A model generated the notes under the pieces. The model did no database searches. It was not told the DNA's origin and was given only the letters and a program-made list of their open reading frames with translations. Position numbers and translations under genes: made by a program. From Capitulum mitella (taxonomy: Eukaryota; Arthropoda; Thecostraca; Pollicipedomorpha; Pollicipedidae): a DNA stretch of 64,000 nt. Positions within the stretch are counted from its first letter, which is position 1. Each line of letters starts with the position of its first letter. This document shows, piece by piece, positions 36,676 to 47,500 of this stretch. The stretch lies in assembly GCA_030062745.1 (NCBI GenBank), contig CP099849.1:8209767-8273766 (forward strand). Direction: 5' to 3'.

Positions 36676-38520
36676 TCCCGCAAACGGAGGACCCCAAGTC
36701 CTACAAGCTGCACGCTCACATCGATTGCATCTGGCCACTGATGCCTTAATTCTTGTTTGTGCTGGGTAGCGTTAGTGACTTTGCAGCTCACTGCAAAATT
36801 TGAGGTCTTCATCATCAACAGTTCTCAAACCAAAGGTCTGAAAAGCAGAGAGGTCCATCTCAGCACATACGTCCTGCACGTATCAGGCTGAAGTTTTCGA
36901 CGTGCAAAACAGCCATATATACCGACTGCCACACATCACGTCGTCCCGCCCGCTAGCTTTTAACATCCCAGCGGTAGCAGTTTTGCGGCAATGAAGAAGG
37001 GGTGGTATTCTTGGACACTTCGCGCATCACGTACAGGCTGCACCCGGTTTCGACCTGAATCCAATGAAATTGATCGCCCATCTGCCAGTCCGCCTTTCCA
37101 AGCCATCGTCGCACCAAACTGCGCCGTTTTCGTCCCAACAATTGGCCCATAAGAAACACAGGAGTGTTTAAGAGGCGCACGTGCGCTGCAAGTGATTCGT
37201 TGGTCCACATACTACCCACATACCCACCCTGTGGGGTATTCATGCATAGTCCTAGTGCTGGTCTATCTACCCACCGAATTTCAGCCGCCTAGGCCATTTT
37301 TGACGGCACTCGGAGATCTCCGAATCCAAATCAAAACACAAGACTGTGGATCACCAAGTGGATCGCACGTGGATGCCGACCACAAAAGTGACTACCTGCA
37401 AGTATGGTTCATGTCGTCAGCAAGTTTCGAGTCAGCATCACCTGCCGTTTAACCTGTACTCGTGATTAATTGAATTCTGCAGAGGTTCGGCTCACGCCAC
37501 GTGGCACGTGCCACACGCCATGAGTCGCTTAGAAGCCTACACCACGATCTATCTGTCGAGTCGGCGCACCCGATGGCGCCGCTTGTGTCGCAAACGGCTG
37601 GCGCGTTCGGACGCTAGAGGCTTCAAAGCTTGGACACACTGACTGACTGACTGACAAACACCTCGATCTGAACATTTCTGAACGACCGTCATGTACAAAT
37701 CATAGTCGCTAAAAACGTGCAAAGCACACTTTCACCTGCTTCGATTTCGAAGCAGGTGAAACAACGAGTTACACGGTTGGTTTGTGGGTTGAAATCAAAG
37801 CTTCACACGCAGATCTCTGTATCCACTTAGGAGCAGCATTACTCCTATGAAACGACACCTGATGTCCTCGTCCTGTAGTTCGAAATGAATTGTGGACCTT
37901 CCCGGAAACGGAGGACCCAAGACCTCATCCTGCACCCTCACATAGGTGGCATCTTGCTACTGATGCCCTAAAATGGGGTGGAAAACAAGCGCACGTGTGC
38001 TGCACGTGACCCGTTGCACCATGTTCATCATTTTGGGTGCGGCTGGATGGCCTTTGTGCTCCTTTATCTACCCACCAAATTTCGGCCACCTGGGTCACTG
38101 CTTACGGCACTCAGAGGTTTCAAGTCCAAAGCGAGACCCGTGCCTGAGGACTGCCACGTAGATCGCACGTGGATGCTGACCACAAGAGCACGCACCCTCA
38201 AGTCGGACCCATATTGTCTCCAAGTCCTGAGTCAACAGAATCCGCTTTGACTTGTACCCGTGGTTTATTGAATTCTGCAGAGGTCCGGCTCGCGCCACGT
38301 GGCACGTGACATACACCACGAATCGCTTCGAAACCTGCACCATAATCTGTCCGCCGAGTCGGCGCACCCGATGGTGTCACTTGTGTCGCAATCGGCTGGC
38401 GTGTTCGGGCGCTAGACGCTCGGAGCCTTGGACTGACTGACTGACTCACTGACTGAATCGATCTGAACTTTTCCGAGCGACCACCATGTATGAAATCCTG
38501 CTGCTAAAAGCATGCAAAGG
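36676..38520. repeat. ~800-bp tandem repeat, two units, CACGTG-rich
   Basis: TTCCCG-AAACGGAGGACCC at 36676 and 37898 and the CACCGAATTT...GAATTCTGCAGAGGT...GGCGCACCCGATGG segment at about 37260-37620 and 38060-38440 show two diverged direct copies with a main offset of about 800 bp. The first copy has an extra segment at about 36950-37200. Nine CACGTG hexamers occur between 37178 and 38308. No coding function is seen. Confidence 0.7.
37730..37761. repeat. Short inverted repeat
   Basis: The arms TTTCACCTGCTTCGA and its complement, 15 bases each, meet almost without a spacer. Confidence 0.85.
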
Positions 38521-38569
38521 ACTTTTTCATCTCCTCCAGTTTTGAATTGCGCATCTCAAATACCAGGGC

Positions 38570-39146
38570 ATGCGTTTTGCGCATGGATTGGATTCATTTC
38601 TTTTCGGCGTCACATCGTTTGTACCTGTACTTCTCACGGGCGGCTCCTTCGTGCTGCTCGAGCTGGCCACGCCGCTGGAGCTGGACGCTGGACGTTGGAC
38701 GATTGGCGGCAATGTGATCGCGACCATCTGCCTGCCGGTCCGTATGTTGTACATGGGTGACCGCATACGGCCAGAATGCTCTTTAGCATACAGAGAAATC
38801 ACGGCTTTGTGCATATCACAGCCGCAACCTGTGAACGTCCTGTGAGGTAATCACGTGACTGGGAGAGGGGTCGTATAAAGATGACCTTTCATCTATTGGT
38901 CTTAAACCGTCTTTTGAGTGACGGGAAACCTGTTGCCGACGGTGTCAGCCTAGCTGAGACTCTGCAGCTCTCTGAACACCTGTGACGGCCGGTGCCGGCA
39001 GTCGGGGGTCCACCGGACCAGCTGCACCAGGTGGAGTTGTTCTCACTGCCCAGCGCGGCTTGCGGCTTCTTCAACCTCCTCGCCTTCTCCAGCACCATGG
39101 TGTGCGCCTTCGGCAACACGCTACGGGGTGGAATCGACACGTGTGC
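38570..39146 (+). pseudogene. Serine protease relic in unit 2
   Basis: Two degenerate exons remain. About 38624-38757 matches exon 3503-3679 (LLELATPLELD, NVIATICLP), but HDF is replaced by GSF, so the catalytic Asp is gone, and the exon's acceptor side and donor side are deleted. 39002-39146 matches exon 4058-4204 but has lost one base near its start, which shifts the frame, and its donor reads GTGGCA. Neither the His exon nor the GDSGGPL exon is found. Not functional. Confidence 0.82.
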
Positions 39147-39249
39147 AGTGGCAGACCTCCCCACCCTGTGAATACTCATATGACATGGTCCACGCAAAGC
39201 CCCCCAATATACTTGAACTGTAACACCAAACAAGGCGTGCTAATCAAAC

Positions 39250-39255
39250 TTTATT
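39250..39255 (-). terminator. Polyadenylation signal of M13 gene B
   Basis: The complement reads AATAAA, 436 bp past the stop codon. The matching place in gene A reads GATACA (7303-7308), so the signal is not shared. Confidence 0.55.
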
Positions 39256-39544
39256 CGTCAGAAAATTAGCCAGAGACCATTTTCGGAGCAGTTCAGGATC
39301 AAGTATTGCCAGAGTCGGGCCGAACATCGACGAACGAACCATACCGCAAGCAGTGGTGAAGCAGATTCACTCAGAACCCTCGCAGTGCTGAAGCCACAAG
39401 ACGCCATACGGTGGGTCCCTAGAAGAATGTCAGGCACCTCGTGGTGAGAACCTTCGTGGAGACCACCAGATAACGAACAGGGGGGACCTTGGGGAAAACC
39501 AGCAGACACCAAAGCAGTGGGGCTCTGGAGGGCCCCCAGACAGC

Positions 39545-39690
39545 GGACAGAAGAACCTCCTCGAGACACCAGGCTAGGCCATCAGAAGGGGCCACTAGAG
39601 ACCGGGCTGGACCATCGAAAGAGGCTCCTGGACACCGGGTAGGGCCATCAGAGGAGGCCACTAGACAACGAGCGGGACACTCAGAGGAAG
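39545..39690 (-). repeat. 33-bp minisatellite in the 3' UTR of M13 gene B
   Basis: Same array as at 7602-7747 with a few base changes (for example GGTAGGGCCATC in place of GGCAGGGTCATC). It begins directly after the stop codon. Confidence 0.65.
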
Positions 39691-40032
39691 CTACCAGACG
39701 CCGCAGCGGTCCTGCCGGTTCAGGCGCGAGTTGGCCGGGCACTGCCAGTCGGCGGCGAACAGGTCCGTGTTGCTGAGCGCCGTGTTGATGCGTACGAACG
39801 CCGGCGCGTGGCTGTCGGTCAGCAGGAGCAGACGGAGCCGCTCGCGCTTGTAGACGGAGCACCAGGCGTTGGCCGAGCCCAGCCAGAACATCTGCTCATT
39901 GGTGTACTGCTGGAGGCCAGGCAGTGCCGGCTCGCGACCGTGTTTGCGCTGGAAGCGGCCGTAGGCACGGCGCGCGATCTTCATGCCGCCGTTGTCGGCG
40001 ATGTTCTCGCCTTGCGTGATGATGCCGTTCAC
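39691..40032 (-). CDS. M13-B exon 15
   Basis: It has the same 113 residues as gene A, including GENIADNGG and RCGVW. I see one silent difference (AAT for AAC in TNEQ). The acceptor is TTTCCACAG. Confidence 0.95.
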   Translation of the reverse strand: MNGIITQGENIADNGGMKIARRAYGRFQRKHGREPALPGLQQYTNEQMFWLGSANAWCSVYKRERLRLLLLTDSHAPAFVRINTALSNTDLFAADWQCPANSRLNRQDRCGVW

Positions 40033-41016
40033 CTGTGGAAAGCCCGAGTAACGAGCGGGCGTGAGATTACCCCAGACGAGGCCGGTTCGTCGTGAAGGCG
40101 GACACCGGCGAATGGAACCGTCACCATGTCTTCTGCTGTGGAGGTTTCTGCGTTGTTGTAAACGTAACGTGTCGTTTAGCAGTGGAGACATCTTGACACC
40201 ATTTTTGGAGCACATGGCTTAACAAGGAGAAATGGAAATACCAAGGACGTAAGATTCAACGCTCTTTTACTGACGTTCCATGAAACATTAACAGCGTTTG
40301 AATACCTTTTTCCAGCCCGTCGTCTTAGTTTTGTAATACTGTTCAGAATACCCTGCACTTTTCCCAGCATCTTGGGCTTTCGAATCCCCTTGGTCGTCTC
40401 CCAGCGCGCTGTATATTCTAAAAATCTGGCAAACGTGCCTGCATGTCAGCTTCGTCCACGGTGATGTTGCCATACTGCTCGATGATACACTGTGCGCTCT
40501 TCAGGAAACGGTTCTTGGTCGCAGGCTCCCACCACTCTTTCAGATCGCCTTCAGAATTGAATTGGCGGCCCTGCGGTGACACGGACTTCGTCAAAACTTC
40601 GCGATATCCAGCAGCCCAATGTCATTTTGAATATGATGTACAATGGTTTCACGTCTCAAAATCTACGAGTCTGAAAATGATCGTCACTACATAGGTTACA
40701 AATGTGCTATGGCCTAAATGTGCTGCGAAAATAGCTTCGGTGAGAATAGTCTAGTAAACTGGTTACAATGTCAAAAGCGTTTCAAATAGTTAAATGGCAT
40801 CTCGCATTTCTTATTCGGTGTTGTAATACGTTGTTGTGTATACTTGCCTTGTCGTCAAAGCCATGAGTGATTTCATGTCCAATTATGAATCCGATGGCCC
40901 CGTAATTCATGTACTTGGGTCTGTCTTTGCTGTAGAAAACGCCCTGAAGAATGCCCGCTGGAAATTCTGAAAAACAGATCGCTGTTACACATACACACAC
41001 GCGCACACACACATGC

Positions 41017-41071
<55 letters not shown>

Positions 41072-44000
41072 CATTTGAAGGAGGTCGACAAAGACAGCGT
41101 ATAAAGTGATGCAGTGACTGCAGATGTCCATGCATTAATGCAAGTTTACTAGTCCATGTAAAAATGTGGATTGCTGGATAAAGCAACAAAGGACGGAAAA
41201 CTATTAAGCGCATTCCTGATCCTTTTTAGACTTAATTTATCACGGTGAATGGAAATAAAATTATATCTTAAAACAAAATCCCCAAATTCAAAAAAAGCTT
41301 TGCTCCGAGAAACAATTTCTCAAGAACGACGTCGAACGCATCCGTCATTTTCTCCTCGGCACCATGGTGGCTCTAACACACATCTTCAAAAGCCCAGTAA
41401 TTAGTGCTAAAAATGTTTCTCCTGTCCACAGCTGGACTAACTTATGCTGTTCTCCTGGGTGCTGTACAACGCGTTGACGATCGCTATTTTGCGGTGACGA
41501 CGCCAATCTTTTTTGTCCACGGGTTCTCGAAGTTTTCCGTACGCATAGTTGATATCGAAGATCCACAGGTTCAGATAATTTTGGAAATAGGTATCATCTT
41601 CAATCACGAGATCCTCGTAAAATTCGCTGACCAAAGTGTCATTGAGCAGTTCTTCCGGGTAGGCGATGTAGTAGCTGATCGCCTTCGACTTTTCAACGGC
41701 CCGTGCTCTGAAAGAAAATGGCAGTGGCATGCACAAAGGCGCGGCAATTGTTGCATCTGGTATCTGACGAGCAATCCTTCAATCTGCCGCGACCCACCAA
41801 ACCTTACGCTAAAGGCCGAATCAATGAGAACAGAAGTAAAAAAGCAAGTGACGGCACTCCTCTGCGACCTCGCTGTGCTGAAACTACAACAAGAACCGAA
41901 ATCATTGTTGTCTGTATGGTCTCTGAGGTCTGCAGGCCATAGATTGTGAATCCTTTGCCCAGGTTTATATGAATAAAGTGATTTGGCTTTGATGACATCG
42001 TTTGATACTGGTATTTATGGAATCGAAATAGCATTACTCATACAAACTCAGAAAAGCAGTTTTAAGTATCTAACCCAACCAGTCCCACCCAACATAGTTC
42101 CTGACAGGGGCGCAGACAGGATTTTCTTAACCCTATTCCCGGCAGAGGGGCGGAATCCGCCCCCCCTCTGGTTTTTTGCTTGCCAATTCCAGGTTTTTTA
42201 ACGCAGCTTCACGAAACTTGGTCACTTTTCCTAGCTATTCTTTCTACGTGCCATGACAAAACTTCAAAATTCTACTTTGCTCAGGGGCGGAGTCAGGCAA
42301 CGTTTTTGGGAGGCACCTCATGCCATTTTTGGCCATGTTAAGGGTAAAAGGAAAATGTCTGCCAAAAACAGAGTTTTTAAGATAGAACTTAAAACCTTAT
42401 GTGGATGTATAGCTAAGTAGTTGGGCCATGCGCGGGTAAAATTTTGTTCACCTGAGGTCATTTTATAAGATCAGGTCAAGGTCAAAAGGCAAAATTTGTT
42501 TTTTCGCAATAATTTCGGCGCCGTTTTTTCAAATGCCAAACCCAGAATATATGACGTAGAAGGCTGCCTTCTACTTGTGTACCAAGTTTCAGCTTGATAT
42601 CAGGTCGGGTCACGGAGCTATGACCTAAAATGTTAGTGCGCGTACCCTCTATCGCAATAGCCATAAAATGAAATTTTTGAAATAGAGTGAATTCAAACGA
42701 TTGAAAACGTTTGAAGATAATATTAAATGCATAGGAGATCATTCCAAGTGACCTCAAGGTCACTGAAGGTCATTTAAGGTCAAAGGTCACAAGTTGATCT
42801 GAGAAACGTGTGACCATGACAGTTCCCCTTTTTCATGTCCCTGGCACCGCCTATGCTAACATTATACAAACATTGCAATGCGATTTGTACTTCTTTAGTA
42901 TAACATGACTAGCAGAAGCCAAAAAAGGGTGTTTGCATTTTTTGTTCATCCAGTTGTTAGAAAACTAATCCTCCTATTTTTGAAACCCTGTGAACGCCCA
43001 TGAATTTTCTCAAAATTTCAGATTTGCGGACCCATGGTAAAAGCCCTATCCATAATCTCTCGATTCATGCCAGTTTCATCGAAATCGGTCCATAAACAAG
43101 GGAGTTATAAGACGTCCAAAAGTACCCCCATTTTGACATTTTTACCCCCCTGTATCCACAAATTTCGAAATTTTGAAAATTTCGTTTCATAAAAATGTAG
43201 TTCACGTGATGGCAAATCGATTGCCGTTTGTTGCGATGAAATCGGACAAGTAGTTCTCGAGATCCCAGGGGGGGCCGAATCCGCCCCCCCTGCCGGGAAT
43301 CGACCATACCGTCTAGCCCTCCGGGAATAGGGTTAAGGAGGGGGCCCGGAGCTTAGAAAGACCTGAAATCATGCGAAAACCGCCTGCCCGTAAAACATGT
43401 GCAATGGTTTTCACAAAAAATGGGGGCCTAAGGGGGCCCGGCCCCCCACGCCCCCCTTGGATGTGCCTATGGTTCTTTATATAAAACGATATCGGCCATA
43501 TGATATGTACGCTATATCATCTCGTATCACATAATCAAAATATTTCAGGATGGAGATGAAATTGCCTTAGACGAGTATGGTAATTTGTATAACAGACAAA
43601 AACGGAAGCAACTGTTAATGCGCCATGGAGAAATCCAGGGAAGCAGAATGGATATAAATGTTTTCAAGATTTTTCAATGTTCAAGGCAGGACAAAAACCC
43701 ATCCCCTTTTTAAGTGAAATGGTTATATGTTTGTGGCGAAAATGTATAAAGTAATGCTTAGAAAGTGGACATGAGACATGTGGTTCAAACAGGCTTTCTT
43801 TCCATCATTCCTTGATTACCTGCTTCGCCACGGCGTAGGAGCGGGGAGGGCCAGGAGGTCACACCTCGCCCCCCCCCCCCGGAAAGGTAACATTAACTGT
43901 ACGGAGAAGAACGAATTTACCTCTCCCCCCACATTCACACATATTTCGCCATTTCGCATTTATCCCATCGCAAAGCGGTTCCTCCCAAAAACTGGGTCAT

Positions 44001-44436
44001 TCTGCCTCTGTGCGAAGCCCATGCATTTTAAGTCACTTATCATACTTTGTAACGTTGTCCATCCATGTCAGCTCTTGAATGATGTCGTCGAATTCTTCGT
44101 GGATATCCGACACAAGGTCTAGTACTTCTTCCTTCGAACGCTTGTCAAAATGATTTTTGACATACAGGGATCCCGCTCCTATTTCGAAGCTGAAAGAGTA
44201 AACCATTGGGTAGACATTGCCGATAGTTGCAGAGTCGTAAAATACAGCAAATCTGTATGCTGTGTCTGCCATGTGAATGTGAAATATGATGCGAAACACA
44301 GCAAGCGATTTTCATTACCCCTATGCTTGTGCTGCATTCAAATCGGTGGTATGTCTGGATGAATGATTTAGTAGATGCTTGGTTACTTAACAATCACTAC
44401 TAGGCACATCATTGTCAGGTATATAATTTGTAGAAT

Positions 44437-44502
<66 letters not shown>

Positions 44503-47500
44503 GAGAGAGAGAGGGAGAATTGCGCTTGCATTGTACAAGAACAGGTTTACACAGCGAGTACAGGTCGGTGGCATCAGGTCAGGAACAGGACATGGAGCAG
44601 GCGTGTCGGACTGATACGATGGTTGCTCAGCTCACCTGCTCATCACGTTGCCGAGGCACTCCTTCCAGCGTGGCTTGTGCTCGGTGATACCGTACACCGT
44701 GGCCCTGAACCGCAGCCGCGCGTCCCGGGCGGCCAGGTTCAGCTGGTTCACGGACGCTTTCACCACACGCCACAACAGATAGTTGGCCTGCACCCTGAAG
44801 ACAGAGAGCGGACGTGAAGAGCCGGCAGGATCAGCACGCTGACGGCAGACAATAATAGTGAAACGCGAGCTGAACCCGCACCCGGACGACACACAAATGA
44901 TTGTGAAAAGCACACAGAACTACCCATGCAGCACACTTGCACAAACTACACAGGGGGTAAGGGATGCTGATGTGCCAGCGGGCACCGGGCGTCCACACAC
45001 CTTTTCGGCGTCGTCTCCAGCAAGGCGGTCACGTTCTTCAGGAAGTCCAGGTGTTCAACGTTGACGGATTCGTTCCCCGATACCTGCAGGGAGCACGGCG
45101 CACTCAGAGAGAGACAATCAGCATAGGAAGAGCCAGACGATACAGGGGTCCGTGGAACCCCGGATCTCCCCTACGCCCAGGAACAAACGACCTCATGTTC
45201 TCGGTAAGAGTTAGTGGGACACAAACCATCCGGCTCAGCCTCAATGGAACAGTGTGTTGCTCATCCAGTCGTGGCGGATCCTAATTCTCAAGTCGGGGCT
45301 GACCAAACCTGGCGTAACCGTGCATCGATGGACTCTGGATTTTCAATCCCTGCCTACGTGGGAGGTGATTTGGTCGAGTCTGAGCAGCGGTAACCCGGTG
45401 AGAGAAGAGCACCGCAGGTCGCACGCGGGATTGGCAAACTATACCGGTCTTGACGACGACTCTCAGCAGACAGGAAGTAATGGCTGAAAGACAGAAATAA
45501 AACTCGACATTTCTTTGCTGAGATTCGGACTGGTCGGGATGTTCGGTGAACTATTCAGGTCCTCGGACATGCACAGTCCGCTACGCCTGTTTCGTCATGG
45601 CATGAGGATCCGCACAAGCAGAGGTACCGGTGTTCCATACAGACCTGGTGGCCGGCATCCTCTAGGAGTTTGTTTGAGTATTCCACCCACGGGATGCCGG
45701 GAACCAGGTCACTCAGCTCGTCCAAAGTCATCTTGTTGTAGAGGTTGGAGATGTTGCGTTGTTCCTCGGCAGGCAGCGACATCTACACACAATTGAAATT
45801 AGGCTGCCGATGTTCCTCATGCGTACCTACGACTCACAAACTGTGTTTTTGAAGTTCAGTATAAACGGCTTCCTCGTGTGCTCGATGATTTAAGTCGGTT
45901 CAGTCAAATTAATTGTATGCGTAAGAACAGCGTTCACTCGGAAGGTCTTCTATAAACGGTTACCATTACCAAACAAAATCACAACAGCCCATAAGAGCTA
46001 AAACACCCAAATATATAATCAAGTCTGCAAAGTCACACGTTTCATTTCGCAAAGGACCGAAAGTCGTTACGTGACCTGAGAGGCCACGGCACGCAGACGG
46101 TCCCAGGCCACGGCCACGGGTCGTCGAGACAAGCGCCGCCGGCTCGCCTCGAACCGCACGAAAGGAAATCGAGGAGCTATATTGGGTAGCGCAAGGCCGA
46201 AATAGCCAGCGACTGCTCGGACTATAGGATGGCATATGAAGACATGGAGGTGAAGACGTATGAGGCGTGCATGGATGTGCAGCATAAGAGGGCGAAAAGA
46301 TGTTCGCTTCCTTGGTTTCTTGCATGCGTTTGTAAAACGTACGTTGGCAAGTTCTATCTCGAAGCGCAGGGCATCGGCCATTTCCATTTTGGCGTTTTCC
46401 GGGTCGGCTCCCGCCAGGACAGCCATGTCCACCATGTAGTTAAAGTAGCCCTGGACGTCCGAGTCGTTGAAGCCTGCAGACCCAATGCCACACACCAACT
46501 GAACTGTGTCGCTCAAGAGCGTGCGTGTGCGTGTGTGTCTGTGTAAGAAAGAGAGGAGAGAGAGAGAAAGACACCAGTAAAACTACGCACGACATGAACA
46601 CATTATGAGCAATATGACATAGCGACATACACGCACACACACACACACGCACACAGTCTGTTGACCATTTAAAGTACCTCTACCTTTCAGCTCCGTAGCG
46701 GAATAACGCTGATGTTTGCCCACTTGACTGCGGCATGGTCGACGGTCGAAATTCCTGGATAACGTAGATAAAGTAGCGTTTATCACTTTTGTTTAACGTT
46801 ACAGGTTTAAACCTAGCTTCAGCACTAAGTAATTCTGAAACATTTCACTGAGTCCTTAGTCTGTTGATCAAGAAATCGTAAGTCGACAGGTGCTGTAAAT
46901 AACGTTTAATCGGCCAGGCAAATAAGCAAGCAAACATAAGCAATTCTGGTTTCCATCAAACGTATTGATGGGTTCGCTCACATCGTATACTCACTCCATT
47001 TGGGCAAGACAGCTCTCTCTCTCTCTCTTGTTTCTTTCATCTGTCTAGGAAAATTTCATTCATATTCTTCGAGCCAATCCACTTTTCACTCTATTCATGA
47101 ATCCCCCTAATTGACAAGGTTTCTGCGATTAAACGATCTACATTTTATAGAATAAGACACAGACATCCCAAGCCTTAAAGAGATGGAGACATTGTATTTC
47201 TGTGTGAGGCAATAGCAGAAAACTGATACGTCGCCACGCAAACTATAAAGCTACAAACATTGAGGTATGGTTATTTATTCATGTCCACACCGACAGCGCA
47301 TCGCCACTTTGCACCTGCATTAACCTGCGCAGTGGAAGGGGGTTTCGCACTAACGTGCACTAGAAGGGGGAGCAAAAGTTCCCCCTCTGATCTCGGAAAC
47401 GGAAAGAGCTAGAAACGTGAAATTTTGTTGGCAGGGTGTGCCTATAATTATCTACATTGTGTGCAATTTCCATGACCCTAGGCCAGTATTTTTAAGGTTA

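Larger units (their letters stand above)
39270..40105. repeat. Nearly identical tract shared with 7,330-8,165
   Basis: This is the unit 2 partner of the homogenised tract: 3' flank, last exon and start of the last intron of M13 gene B. Identity drops sharply at both edges. Confidence 0.7.
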
